A DNA stretch of 64,000 bases from Gemmataceae bacterium (GTDB taxonomy: Bacteria; Planctomycetota; Planctomycetia; Gemmatales; Gemmataceae): assembly GCA_009692065.1 (NCBI GenBank), contig SHZY01000007.1, forward strand, positions 1 to 64,000. The letters run 5' to 3'. The translations under genes and the position numbers were made by a program. The notes beneath the pieces were generated by a model. It searched no databases. It was not told where the DNA came from and was given only the letters and a program-made list of their open reading frames with translations. Below are positions 1 through 9,902 of the stretch, in pieces (positions within the stretch are counted from its first letter, which is position 1; every line of letters starts with the position of its first letter).

Positions 1-1
1 C

Positions 2-166
2 GACAACGCGGTCAAGACGCAGGTTTGGATTGCGATCAGCGTCTACGTGTTGGTCGCCATCATCAAGAAGGAACACAAGCTCGATCGGAGCATGAACGAA
101 ATTCTGCAAATATTGAGCCTCAACCTTTTCGAGAAAAACCCGCTTTTTTTCGGCATTATCGGGTAG
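2..166 (+). CDS. IS4-family transposase, C-terminal end (partial)
   Basis: The frame is open from the left edge of the window and gives 54 residues to a TAG stop. It contains NAVKTQVWIAISVYVLVAII followed by a stretch ending in SLNLFEKNPLFF, which is the usual C-terminal end of IS4-like DDE transposases. The catalytic core lies outside the window, so I cannot say whether the transposase is intact. About 60 bases downstream, at 228-240, is TTTTAACGGGACAG, which resembles terminal sequences of IS4 elements and may mark the right end of the element. That last point is recollection-based inference; no left end is visible to pair with it. Confidence 0.75.
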   Translation, partial: DNAVKTQVWIAISVYVLVAIIKKEHKLDRSMNEILQILSLNLFEKNPLFFGIIG

Positions 167-410
167 AATCGACCCGGATCCGGAAGGGCCTCGACATAAC
201 CAGTTGTCGCTATTCGACTTTTAACGGGACAGTTGTGATCGGACAATATTATTTTGGAGAACGAAGTCAATCGAGAAGTGTTACGGCACCTCTCGATGAA
301 ACTGTTCCGCCTCTCCACTTCATTTATCCGTCGCGGACGCCTATCCAACACGACACAAGCGTTGTAGAGAATTGATCGCGATTAGCTATTTTGATCGCGG
401 GCGACTTGTT

Positions 411-446
411 AGGCCAGTCATTTTGACTGGCCTTTCTTGTTTTTTG
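411..446 (+). terminator. Hairpin with T-tract (plus strand)
   Basis: A perfect 10-bp stem (AGGCCAGTCA / TGACTGGCCT) with a 3-nt loop is followed by TTCTTGTTTTTT. It has the form of a Rho-independent terminator for plus-strand transcription arriving from the transposase remnant. It overlaps the 3' end of the minus-strand gene at 418-639: the stop codon lies in the stem and the T-tract encodes the lysine-rich C-terminus. Confidence 0.65.
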
Positions 447-639
447 CTGAGACCGCATCGCTTGACGGGTCGGCAATCTTATTAGCCAACATGACAAGTT
501 CAGATCGCGCCCATGTTGATGTTTCGAGGCTCTTTGATTTCGCGGCCTCTTCCAACAGCCTCCGCTCGTCTTCCGTCATGCGGATTCTTAGCATGTAGCT
601 TTTGCTTTCGCCTTCAGATTTTTTCTTTCGTCCCGCCAT
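418..639 (-). CDS. Small ribbon-helix-helix-like protein
   Basis: This 73-residue basic protein has a lysine-rich N-terminus and then YMLRIRMTEDERRLLEEAAK, a short beta strand followed by a helix that begins with a T-x-x-E type cap. A second helix follows (ETSTWARSELVMLA). This pattern fits ribbon-helix-helix proteins of the CopG/MobC/antitoxin type, which bind DNA as dimers. No partner toxin or relaxase is beside it; both flanks are transposase remnants, so it may be cargo or a leftover of a mobile element. A good promoter (646-674) lies so close that the predicted transcript would start at or next to the ATG. The 3' end overlaps a plus-strand terminator. The function is not established. Confidence 0.6.
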   Translation of the reverse strand: MAGRKKKSEGESKSYMLRIRMTEDERRLLEEAAKSKSLETSTWARSELVMLANKIADPSSDAVSAKNKKGQSK

Positions 640-645
640 GTCAGA

Positions 646-674
646 ATTGTAGCAACAAAAATTCTATAAATCAA
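646..674 (-). promoter_or_regulatory. Sigma70-like promoter for the 418-639 gene
   Basis: On the minus strand TTGATT (669-674) and TACAAT (646-651) are separated by exactly 17 bases. The expected transcription start, about 7 bases after the -10 box, falls at or next to the ATG at 639. The mRNA would then be leaderless or nearly so. Nearby, GTAGCA and TGCTAC form a short inverted repeat at about 692-711 that could be an operator, but this is weak. Confidence 0.5.
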
Positions 675-737
675 GTGAAACAATCTTGACTGTAGCATTC
701 TTGCTGCTACAACCGAAGTAGAAAGGCATGGTGATGT

Positions 738-1989
738 ATGAACGAACGTGAGCAACGCGGGCTGGTGATTGCGGCCTTGTGCAAGCTGAACCACAACGAG
801 AACGGCTGGCAGGTTCCGTCGCAATCAGGTGACATGATATACACGGTCAACCTGCAAATGCAGACCTGCACTTGCCCGGATCATCAGACGCGGGCTTGCA
901 AGTGCAAGCATATCTACGCTGCCGATTTTACGCTGAATCGCGAGACGGATCGGGAAGGCAACGTCATCGAAACCAAGACGATGACCTTCACCGAAACGAA
1001 GAAAACCTACAAGCAAAATTGGCCGGTTTACAACGAAGCGCAGCAGAACGAGAAGAAGCGGTTCCTGGCGCTCTTGTACGACCTGACGCGAAACGTGCCG
1101 AACCTGCCGCGCAAGCAGGTCTCCGGGCACGCCCCGACGCCGATGGCCGACATGATATTCGCGTCCGCGTTCAAGGTCTACTCGACCATCTCGACGCGCC
1201 GCTTCGCGTGCGACCTTGAGGACGTATTCGACAAGGGCTACCTGTCCATGAATATGAACAGCATCAGCATCAGCGCCTATCTGGAATGCCCGGCGATGAC
1301 GCCGATCCTGCACGGGCTGGTCGAGCAAGCCTCGCTGCCGTTGCGGGGCGTCGAGACGACGTTCATTCCTGATTCGTCAGGCTTCTCTTACTCGCGGCAC
1401 GTCCGTTGGTATGACGAAAAATATGGCGTCACGCGGAGCGGCCATGACTGGGTCAAGGCCCACTGCATGGCGGGACGAAAGACGCACATCATAACCGCCG
1501 TCGAAATTCACGACCGGGACGCGGCGGACTCCCCGATGTTCAAGCCGCTCATGGAAAAGACCGCCAAGAATTTCACGATCAAGGAAGTTCCTGCCGACAA
1601 AGCCTACCTGTCTCACGCCAATCTTGAACAGGTCGATAAGCTGGGCGGCGTGGCCTACATCCCTCCCGTTCAAGTCGAACAGCGTCCAGGGTGAAGCGGG
1701 GCACTTGTGGGAAAAGATGTTCCTTTACTACCAATTCAACCGGGAAGATTTCGAGAAACACTACCACCAGCGCTCGAATGTCGAGAGCGTGTTCAGCATG
1801 GTCAAGGCGAAGTTCCGGGATAACGTGCGGAGCAAGTGCGACGTGGCGATGAAGAATGAAGTCCTGTGCAAGTTCTTGTGTCACAACATCTGCTGCGTTA
1901 TCATGAGCCAGATCGAGCTAGGCATTGAAGCGGATTTCTGGAAAGACGGATCGACGCCAGCCGTCAATTTGTTCCCCACTCGGACTTGA
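738..1989 (+). pseudogene. DDE transposase with N-terminal SWIM zinc finger, frameshifted
   Basis: The first frame (738-1694, 318 aa) starts after a good ribosome binding site (AGAAAGG). It carries a SWIM-type zinc finger with C44, C46, C56 and H58, and then a DDE_Tnp_1-like core: first Asp in IPDSSGF (D212), second Asp in ADKAYLS (D287). The reading then goes out of frame near 1665-1672 (CCTCCCG). The second frame continues the protein without a gap: FKSNSVQG, then NVESVFSMVKAKF with the catalytic Glu, ending at 1989. A single extra base explains the break, so the whole protein would be about 417 residues. The catalytic Glu is in the second frame, so the 318-aa product should be inactive. 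No IS ends or target duplications were recognised. A programmed +1 frameshift is possible but I see no accepted slippery site. Confidence 0.8.
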
Positions 1990-2290
1990 AAGAATTGGAA
2001 CCCGGTTGAAAGGAATGGACCGTGTTTTCAGTCCAAAAATTGCAAAGCCCCAAAGGAGGCCAACCATCGAGACTCCACCGGGCCTTGCAAGGGGACCCAT
2101 TGGGCGATGCGGATTTCGGCTCCTTACGGTCCTGGACGGCTCCAACTCCTCGTGAGCGCTGATCCGTCGGGAAACTCCAAGAGAATACACCGATCCGCAG
2201 ACCCAACCAGGGTTCCACGATCCTTCGAAGGACGCGGCCCGCAGCGCCAACAGCAAATCAGCTGGCGCGGCGGGCTGTGTTTTTTGTGTG
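1990..2290. other. Intergenic region, no gene seen
   Basis: Short frames here have no family resemblance. The stretch between the broken transposase and icd may contain the right end of the transposon. A weak stem (CGCCA / TGGCG near 2246-2268) precedes a T-run at 2279-2285, which could end plus-strand transcription. Confidence 0.4.
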
Positions 2291-2336
2291 CTTGCGGTTA
2301 GCGCTCGCACGGCGACTTGCGAGCGCTAAACGCAAG
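2291..2336. repeat. Palindromic element, family A (TTTAGCG type)
   Basis: Arms of about 19 nt (2291-2309 and 2317-2336) pair with one mismatch around a 7-nt loop. The core is GTTAGCGCTCGC / GCGAGCGCTAAACGC. It lies 4 bases from the icd stop codon. Other full family A copies are at 20864, 21666, 22553, 25755, 37429, 38501, 50252, 52549 and 61354. Confidence 0.85.
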
Positions 2337-2340
2337 CGGC

Positions 2341-3636
<1,296 letters not shown>

Positions 3637-3758
3637 GGAGGCTCCCTGAGGGTAACGTGACGAGATCGCGTGGAATGCAGGATAATATACAACGCGAAGT
3701 GAAAAAGTTTAGGCGTGGTAATCGGGCGCGCGGCATGGCGGCAGCACGAGGCAGGATA

Positions 3759-4778
3759 CTAACGATACGCATCCGGTGGGTCTGATGGGGGATGTCCCGC
3801 AGAATAGGACGTCGCGGAGCAATCGGTGGACATCGGCGGATTAGCGGCCTTGTCGCCACCCTTCTGCGGGCGCTCAGCCTCCGATCCAGCCGCCGCTACA
3901 GCAAGCATCGCGATCTCGAGACTCCCCACGGCTGTTTGGCAATTCCATCTGTTCCGCAGACGCTCGATTCCCAATCCAGCCATCACGGCGACTACCAGCG
4001 CGATCACGAGATTTTCCATCACTTTTGCGGACGTCCAACCCTCTTTTGCAAACCCCCGATCAATCATTTTTCTTGTGCCGCCGCCCACGTAATGTTCAAT
4101 TGAAAAACCATAGGCCAAACGGACATCATAGCGGTTGCTGAACTCATCGGGTGAAAAGGTCATGGTAAGCCGGCCGACAATCCCATCGCGGCTGCTGTTG
4201 TAAGGAACCTTCCAGTAGTGTGGCAACAGATTCAAGCCGACAAACAACAACACCACAACGGCCATGGCGATCTGCGCCTGCTTCGAACCATACAGAGTGG
4301 CAGATATCGGGCCGAGTAAGCCGCATACCCAGAGCAAACAAACCCCGGAAAGGGAAATCAGGAACCAATAGGGAAACGCCACCGCCGCGTGCGGTGGGAC
4401 GATGAAGCATCGTTCATCGACGGGCTCTGACAAGAAAGCAACGTTGAAGCCCACTGCATTGGCCACAAAGCCATGTTGATTGCGCCCAAGAAGAAAGGAC
4501 GGTCCGAAAGAAATCGCAAACCCTCGGTTGCCTTCGCGACTCGCGACGAGGAAATCCAGCGCAGATTCATCTACACACGCCCGGAAAACACCAACAGGCG
4601 TGTGAACCCCAAGGGTCGGCTTCGATGGAACTTCGGTAGAGAACGCCAAGTTCAACGCCCACAAGCCGACACAGACCACAAACGTCAAACCCAGGAGCAG
4701 CTTTGCGCAGATTCTGCAAAAACTGAACAATCGCTCGCGCATGAAAGCACCTGTAGGAAATCTCTGCGATTCGCTCAC
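3759..4778 (-). CDS. Hypothetical membrane protein
   Basis: I do not recognise this 339-residue protein. Predicted membrane segments lie near residues 23-45 (LLLGLTFVVCVGLWALNLAF), 136-160, 165-187 and 255-275. A more hydrophilic part lies between the third and fourth (about 190-250). The C-terminal 60 residues are low-complexity and probably cytoplasmic. The start codon overlaps the stop of the upstream Uma2 gene by 4 bases (ATGA), which suggests translational coupling; a second ATG 12 codons later (MRERLF) is an alternative start. It is the last gene of a minus-strand run with the Uma2 protein and the HEAT/propeller protein. Confidence 0.6.
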   Translation of the reverse strand: MSESQRFPTGAFMRERLFSFCRICAKLLLGLTFVVCVGLWALNLAFSTEVPSKPTLGVHTPVGVFRACVDESALDFLVASREGNRGFAISFGPSFLLGRNQHGFVANAVGFNVAFLSEPVDERCFIVPPHAAVAFPYWFLISLSGVCLLWVCGLLGPISATLYGSKQAQIAMAVVVLLFVGLNLLPHYWKVPYNSSRDGIVGRLTMTFSPDEFSNRYDVRLAYGFSIEHYVGGGTRKMIDRGFAKEGWTSAKVMENLVIALVVAVMAGLGIERLRNRWNCQTAVGSLEIAMLAVAAAGSEAERPQKGGDKAANPPMSTDCSATSYSAGHPPSDPPDAYR

Positions 4779-5410
4779 GTCGGCTCGCTCGATTCCTTTA
4801 TAAACGCAATCCGATCATACACATCCGCCAGCCTCAGCGTGCATCCAACCGACGGCAAAACGACTGCCGTGTTCAGGTCGGAGGCTTCGTGCATGTTCCA
4901 GGTCTCGTCCGATTGGCGGTGGAAATGCTCGATGAAAGGTCGAGTCTGGGCGATGAGCACGTAGTCCTGGAGTGACGGGTTCCACGATCGGTAGCGCTGG
5001 AATTTCTCGCCGCGATCGAAGTTCTCCGTGGATGGCGACAGAACCTCGACGATCACGGTTGGATTCATGATGATATCGTGTTCCTCATCAAAGAACTCCG
5101 GTTCGCCGCAGACGACCAGGATGCCGGGATAAGAGAACATCTCTTTCGTGGTTCTGGCAGAGGTGACTCCGAGGCCGCTGCGAACCTTCGTGTCCTTGGT
5201 AACGACGAAGCAGGGCGTGCCCTTCAGCTGCGTTCCGAGCGACATGACTGCGTTCGCCGAAATAATCCCGTGCGGCAGCTTTTCGCCAGCCATCGCAATG
5301 ATTTCGCCGTCGAAATACTCACTCCGCTCCGACGCAGCGCGTTCGAGCGCGAGGTACTGCTCAACGGTGACCCGCGGCCGTGGTTTTTTGACAATCTCTG
5401 CGCTGCTCAT
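4775..5410 (-). CDS. Uma2 family endonuclease-like protein (DUF820)
   Basis: The 211-residue protein has the standard Uma2/DUF820 layout: VTVEQYLALERAASERSEYF and DGEIIAMAGEKLPHG at the N-terminus, then the nuclease-like core NPTVIVEVLSPSTENFDRG and EKFQRYRSW. The Glu in VEVLS and the Asp/Lys in DRGEKF match the PD-(D/E)XK-like active site of the family. These proteins are very numerous in planctomycetes and cyanobacteria and their role is unknown. I start at MSSAEIV (5410), 11 bases after the upstream stop, because the residues before it in the open frame overlap the upstream gene and are not Uma2-like. Confidence 0.88.
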   Translation of the reverse strand: MSSAEIVKKPRPRVTVEQYLALERAASERSEYFDGEIIAMAGEKLPHGIISANAVMSLGTQLKGTPCFVVTKDTKVRSGLGVTSARTTKEMFSYPGILVVCGEPEFFDEEHDIIMNPTVIVEVLSPSTENFDRGEKFQRYRSWNPSLQDYVLIAQTRPFIEHFHRQSDETWNMHEASDLNTAVVLPSVGCTLRLADVYDRIAFIKESSEPT

Positions 5411-5421
5411 CGTGACGTTCT

Positions 5422-7782
5422 CTAGCGATAGTGAATCGCCCACGGCCGGCCTTGCGTCGTCTGCTTCCAGCGGATGTTGCCGGCGCGATCCATCTCGGCG
5501 ACTTCGCGGGTGTTCATGCTGGCGACCAGGACGTTGCCGTTGGGCAGCCGGCTGGCGCGGAAGACGCCGTTGAATTGCTTCTCCCACACGACCGTGCCCT
5601 TGCGGTCGATCTCTTTGACGCTGTTAGTGCTCATGGCCGCGACGAGGTAATTGCCGTTGGGCTGCATCTCGACACTGCACCAGTTGCCCAGCGTGTTGGT
5701 CTGGACCGTGTTCTTCTGCTGACCGGTCTTGGAATCCATCTCGATGATCTGCCCTTGCGCGGTGATGGCGACGATGTTGCCGTTCCTCGCCTTGTGGGCA
5801 CTGAAGATGTAAAACTGCGGTCCCGGCGTGTATTTATAGACCTCGGTCTTGTTCGGCGTGATTTCCATCACCATGTTGTAGGACGCGATGAACGTGTTGC
5901 CGTTCGGCAGACGCTGGCAGCAAATCGGGTTGGCAGGGCATTGAAAGGTCCACAGGATATTGCCCTTGCTGTCGCGCTCGGTGACGCGGTTGGCGTTGTT
6001 CTCTGCAACCAGGACCCGGCCATTCGGCAGCGAATGCGCGTCCATCGCCCCCATGACGCCGGTGAAGCTGAACCGCTTGTTGGTGGCGCCGCGGGCCCCT
6101 TCCCAAACCTGGCCCTGGATGCCACCGACCTGGCTGTCGTACTCGGCCACCGTGATCAGGCCGAGGAAGCTCTCGCGGTCATTGAGCGCGGTGAGATCCA
6201 CCTTGGCCTGGTTGTCCTGGAGCCATTTGTCCCACGCACGCACGGCCTTCGCACGCGTCTCGGGCGAGCCGGCCTGGATGGTTTCCGTCGGCCCCTTGTC
6301 CTCGGCAAGCCGGTAAAGGACTTCCTCGATCTTCGGCAAATAATGCGCCGGAGCATTGCCGAGCAGGTTCACAAAGGTCGGCAGCGCGACCTTGTTGCGT
6401 GCTGCCAGCATGCCTTGAGCCGCCCGCAGACGCACCGCCGGCTGCAAATCATCCAGCAGGGCCTGCACCTTGGCGACCTGTTCCTTCGTGCCGACATATC
6501 CCAGCACATAAGCAGCGGCCGCCCGCCGCGCAGGACTCGCATCGTCGAGCGATTTCACCAGCGCCGGCTCGACCTTCGCCTCGCGCAGACTGAGCAGCGT
6601 CAAGCACGTCAGGACTTCTTCCTCAACGGCATCGTCGTCCGCGAACGGCACATACGCCAGCAGCGTGCGAATGGCCTCGCCCGGCGACGTATCCTTCGCC
6701 GGCCGCGCCAGGAGATGCGCCGCCGCGATCGGAATGGCCGAGTTGTTCTTCTCCCGAATCGCATCCAGGACTTCACGCGCGCGGCGCGAAAGTTCGACGT
6801 TGTTGTCGTATTCGACTTCCTTGAGGAATAACACCAGCGGACTTCCCCCCTTGTCTACCGGCATTCCTTCCTTGAGCAGTTGCGTGCTCGCCTTGGTGCG
6901 GACCGTGTAGGAGCTGTGCCCCATGTCCTTCACGAGGGCGCGGAAACGCTTCTGCTCCGCTTCGCTCAAGGTGCGCTTGCGGAAGAACTCCAGGAGGGCC
7001 GTCTCCTTGACTTCGATCTTGACGCTCTTGAGCAGGTTCTCGTCGCCCGTGGCCGCCTCCTCGATCACCTGGGCGGGGCGCTTGCCGTAGAGCCCTTGCA
7101 TGACGCGATCGCGCACACGCGGGTCCGCGTCGCCGAGCATGTCGCGCAGCTTGTCGCGATGCTCTGCGCCCGCGCGCCGACCGATCAAGTACGCTGCCGT
7201 ATGCCGGCGGAATGGGAACTGATCCTTGAGCGCCGTCAGCACCAGATCCTCAACCTTGTCCGGCGTGATCGTCAATCGGCCAACGCTCGCCAGGACTTCC
7301 TCTTCGAGATAGGGGTCAACCGTGATCGACGGCAAAAAGTTGAACAGCACCTCGGCCGCCTTCGGTTCCTTGCGCGACGCCAGCACCCGCGCCGCCGCCG
7401 AGATGACTTCGCTGCGCATCCTTGCTTCGATGTCGCGGATGCACCCCTCCGCCCGGCGTTTCATCTCCAGCGGAGCGGTCGCAAGGACCCCGCGCAGAAA
7501 CGGCAACGCCGCCGGCCCCTTGGTGATCAGCTCCTTCGCCGCCGGTTCGCGCTCGCGATAGACATCGCTGCCTAGCTTCTTGATCAGCCCCTCGATCCGC
7601 TGGGCATCGCCTGCCTTCAGTGATTGATCCTCGAAGAACTTGAGCAAGCTCGGCCCATCGGTCGCCACCGGCGGACTCTGCGTCTTCAACGTCGCCTCAT
7701 CGGTATCGAGTTGCGACTGCCCCCGCGCACAGGTGGCCAGCAGCAAACCGCACAGAACACCGATCCAGTGATGACGGTACAT
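5422..7782 (-). CDS. Secreted HEAT-repeat / beta-propeller protein
   Basis: The 786-residue protein starts with a signal peptide (WIGVLCGLLLATCARGQS). Residues about 50-540 are HEAT-like helical repeats; recurring phrases are DVYREREPAAKELI, ADPRVRDRVMQGLYG and LQPAVRLRAAQGMLAARN. The C-terminal part (about 565-786) is a beta-propeller with repeated blades such as LPNGNTFIAS, QPNGNYLVAAM and LPNGNVLVASM, each followed by a E-x-D-x-x-G turn (EMDRAGNIRWK). The blades look like those of PQQ/ASST-type propellers without recognisable cofactor ligands. The protein is probably exported and structural or scaffolding. It is the first gene of the run with Uma2 and the membrane protein at 3759. Beyond the fold I cannot assign a role. 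Confidence 0.8.
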   Translation of the reverse strand: MYRHHWIGVLCGLLLATCARGQSQLDTDEATLKTQSPPVATDGPSLLKFFEDQSLKAGDAQRIEGLIKKLGSDVYREREPAAKELITKGPAALPFLRGVLATAPLEMKRRAEGCIRDIEARMRSEVISAAARVLASRKEPKAAEVLFNFLPSITVDPYLEEEVLASVGRLTITPDKVEDLVLTALKDQFPFRRHTAAYLIGRRAGAEHRDKLRDMLGDADPRVRDRVMQGLYGKRPAQVIEEAATGDENLLKSVKIEVKETALLEFFRKRTLSEAEQKRFRALVKDMGHSSYTVRTKASTQLLKEGMPVDKGGSPLVLFLKEVEYDNNVELSRRAREVLDAIREKNNSAIPIAAAHLLARPAKDTSPGEAIRTLLAYVPFADDDAVEEEVLTCLTLLSLREAKVEPALVKSLDDASPARRAAAAYVLGYVGTKEQVAKVQALLDDLQPAVRLRAAQGMLAARNKVALPTFVNLLGNAPAHYLPKIEEVLYRLAEDKGPTETIQAGSPETRAKAVRAWDKWLQDNQAKVDLTALNDRESFLGLITVAEYDSQVGGIQGQVWEGARGATNKRFSFTGVMGAMDAHSLPNGRVLVAENNANRVTERDSKGNILWTFQCPANPICCQRLPNGNTFIASYNMVMEITPNKTEVYKYTPGPQFYIFSAHKARNGNIVAITAQGQIIEMDSKTGQQKNTVQTNTLGNWCSVEMQPNGNYLVAAMSTNSVKEIDRKGTVVWEKQFNGVFRASRLPNGNVLVASMNTREVAEMDRAGNIRWKQTTQGRPWAIHYR

Positions 7783-8333
7783 GTCGAGGACTCCATAGGG
7801 GATGCGCGCACGATCTCATCTATCAGATTAAACTGTTTGGCCCCGAAAACCTAACGAAAAACCGGCACACACCGCAATTTTTCCCAAGGCCAAAACAACC
7901 TCACGCAAAGGCGCAAAGGCGCGAAAGGGGGAACAAATTCAGCTCATCGGTACGAATACGGCAATTGGCATTCATTCACTCTCCCCCCGGCCCCCTTTGC
8001 GGTTTTGCGCCTTTGCGTGAGAGTATTTTCTGCCCGCAAATACCGCGAATACCGGCTGTTCCAATTGATCTGCCCGTGCCACCCCATGTTCTAACGAAAA
8101 TGCCCTATTTTCACCCAAATACCCATTGATTCTCCCGACCGATTCGGCTAGATTCGACTGTCTGGGCAGCCTAGGCAAACTGCGACGTCCGAAAGGACCC
8201 ACGGAAGCGAGGGCGGAACTCGAAAGGATCCGCGCCATCCGACCCTCGAATACCAGAAAAAATGCGGTTTTTGCATCCCGAGACCCCCCTCAGCAAGTCT
8301 CGGCAGACCATTCAGTTGCGAGGTAAGCGGGTC
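7783..8333. other. Intergenic region between divergent genes
   Basis: About 550 bases separate the divergent genes at 7782 and 8334. It must hold the promoters of both. Apart from the inverted repeat at 7900-8021 I see no gene; short frames show no family resemblance. Confidence 0.4.
7900..8021. repeat. Long inverted repeat with CACGCAAAGGCGCAAA arms
   Basis: CTCACGCAAAGGCGCAAA at 7900-7917 is perfectly complementary to 8004-8021, with about 86 bases between. The left arm also contains a short direct repeat (AAAGGCGC). Repeats with this type of sequence are known as dispersed elements in several bacterial genomes. Confidence 0.75.
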
Positions 8334-9623
8334 ATGCGCAGAGTCGTCATCACGGGCCTCGGCGTTGTCGCACCCAACGGAGTCGGCAAAGACGCGTTCT
8401 GGTCCGCATGTCTGAACGGCAGGAGCGGCGTCGGCCCCATCCGGAGCTTCGACGCCTCCAAGCACCCCGTTAAAATCGCCGCCGAGGTCAACGACTTCGA
8501 CGTCGCTCCCTTCCTGCCCAATGGCCACAAGAAAAGCATGAAGATCATGTCGCGCGCCATGCGCTTCGCCGTCGGCGCCGCCGGCCTCTCCCTGGGCGAT
8601 TCCGGCATCGATCTGGAGCGCGAAGATCCGACTCGCCTCGGCGTCGTCATGGGCACGGGGTTGGTGCCCGTCGATCTGGCCGAGATCATGCCGACGCTGA
8701 TGGAATCGTGCGACGAGAACGGCCTGTTCGACACCGCTCTCCTCGGCGCCCAGGGCACGAGCGCCCTCTTCCCGCTGTGGATTCTCAAATACCTACCCAA
8801 CATGTTCGCCGCCCACATCTCGCTCGCCTTCAACGCTCAAGGCCCGAACAGCACCCTCACCACCGCCTGCGTCGCCGGCACGCAAGCCGTCGGCGAAGCG
8901 TTCCGCCTGATCGCCCGCAACGACGCCGACATGGTCCTCACCGGCGGTGCCGATAGCCGCATCGACCCATTCTTGATTCTCGCCTACACCGCGCTGGGCG
9001 CCCTGAGCCGATCGGACCTCCCGCCCAAGGAAGTCTCGCGCCCCTACGACGGCAGACGCGACGGCTTCGTCCTGGGCGAAGGCGCCGGCGTCCTGTTCCT
9101 GGAAGAATTAGAACACGCCAAGAAGCGTGGCGCCACGATCTACGCGGAGGTGCTCGGCATGGGCTCCAGCTTCGACGCCTACGCCGCCACCAAGCCCGAC
9201 CCGGAAGCCAAGGGCGCCGCCCGCGCCATCAAGGAATCGCTGCGCGAGGCCCGCGTCAATGCCAGCGACGTCAACTACATCAACGCCCACGGCACCAGCA
9301 CCCGGCTCAACGATCAGATGGAAACGATTGCCGTCAAAAAGGTCTTCGGCGAAAACGCCAAGATGCTGCCGCTGTCGTCAATCAAGTCGATGGTCGGCCA
9401 CCTGATCGGCGCCGCCGGCGCGGTCGAAGCCATCGCCCTGGCCATGACGCTGCACTCCGGCGCCGTCCCGCCAACGATCAACCAAACGCAGCGTGACCCA
9501 GAGTGCGACCTCGATTACGTTCCTAATACCGCTCGCGAAATGCCGGTGCAGACGGCGGTTTCGACCAGCTTCGGCTTCGGCGGCCAAAACGCCGCCCTCG
9601 TGATGAGCAGCTTCTCCGCGTAA
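8334..9623 (+). CDS. fabF: Beta-ketoacyl-ACP synthase II (FabF-like)
   Basis: The 429-residue condensing enzyme elongates fatty acids by decarboxylative condensation of malonyl-ACP with acyl-ACP. The N-terminus is RRVVITGLGVVAPNGVGK. The catalytic triad is complete: Cys in TTACVAGTQAVG, His in NAHGTST and His in VGHLIGAAGAVEA. The C-terminal signature TSFGFGGQNAALV is present. I use the ATG at 8334 rather than the upstream ATG at 8262 because it starts directly before the first beta strand and has a GAGG site about 10 bases upstream. No acpP or fabG is adjacent, so this may be a specialised or secondary KAS enzyme. Confidence 0.93.
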   Translation: MRRVVITGLGVVAPNGVGKDAFWSACLNGRSGVGPIRSFDASKHPVKIAAEVNDFDVAPFLPNGHKKSMKIMSRAMRFAVGAAGLSLGDSGIDLEREDPTRLGVVMGTGLVPVDLAEIMPTLMESCDENGLFDTALLGAQGTSALFPLWILKYLPNMFAAHISLAFNAQGPNSTLTTACVAGTQAVGEAFRLIARNDADMVLTGGADSRIDPFLILAYTALGALSRSDLPPKEVSRPYDGRRDGFVLGEGAGVLFLEELEHAKKRGATIYAEVLGMGSSFDAYAATKPDPEAKGAARAIKESLREARVNASDVNYINAHGTSTRLNDQMETIAVKKVFGENAKMLPLSSIKSMVGHLIGAAGAVEAIALAMTLHSGAVPPTINQTQRDPECDLDYVPNTAREMPVQTAVSTSFGFGGQNAALVMSSFSA

Positions 9624-9635
9624 TCCCGTCTTCCT

Positions 9636-9672
9636 CCCCTCTCCCTCCTGGAGAGGGGCCGGGGGTGAGGGT
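9636..9672. repeat. Palindromic element, family B (CCCCTCTCC type)
   Basis: The hairpin CCCCTCTCC / GGAGAGGGG with a 5-nt loop is followed by CCGGGGGTGAGGG. Its reverse complement matches 44041-44077, which lies inside a coding region, at all but about four loop positions. A shorter copy is at 48877-48900. Confidence 0.85.
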
Positions 9673-9737
9673 CTTGCCCTTCCACAAACCTCTGTTTACT
9701 CTCAGGTTTAGTATTCGCTCCGAAGGAGCGCCGGAAT

Positions 9738-9870
9738 GTAGCCACGGGTGCAACCCGTGGACCCCATCGCCCGCGCATTTTCTCCCTGGACGGGGCGACG
9801 GATTCCTTCGCCCCATCCGGGGCGACCCACCAACCCGCCGATCCCTCCCACGGGTTTCACCCGTGGCTAC
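9738..9870. repeat. Long inverted repeat with GTAGCCACGGGT arms
   Basis: GTAGCCACGGGT (from 9738) pairs with ACCCGTGGCTAC (to 9870). Each arm is part of a smaller hairpin: CCACGGGT-GCA-ACCCGTGG at 9742-9760 and CCACGGGT-TTC-ACCCGTGG at 9848-9866. Between them is GGGGCGACGG... with its own inverted parts (CGCCCCATCCGGGGCG). No gene is present. Confidence 0.8.
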
Positions 9871-9902
9871 ACCCCATCGCCACGCCGGGGCGAAAAACAG
9901 GC

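Noticed and set aside
25-375. ORF of 116 residues at the left edge
   Set aside because: Out of frame with the transposase end and composed of IS flank sequence.
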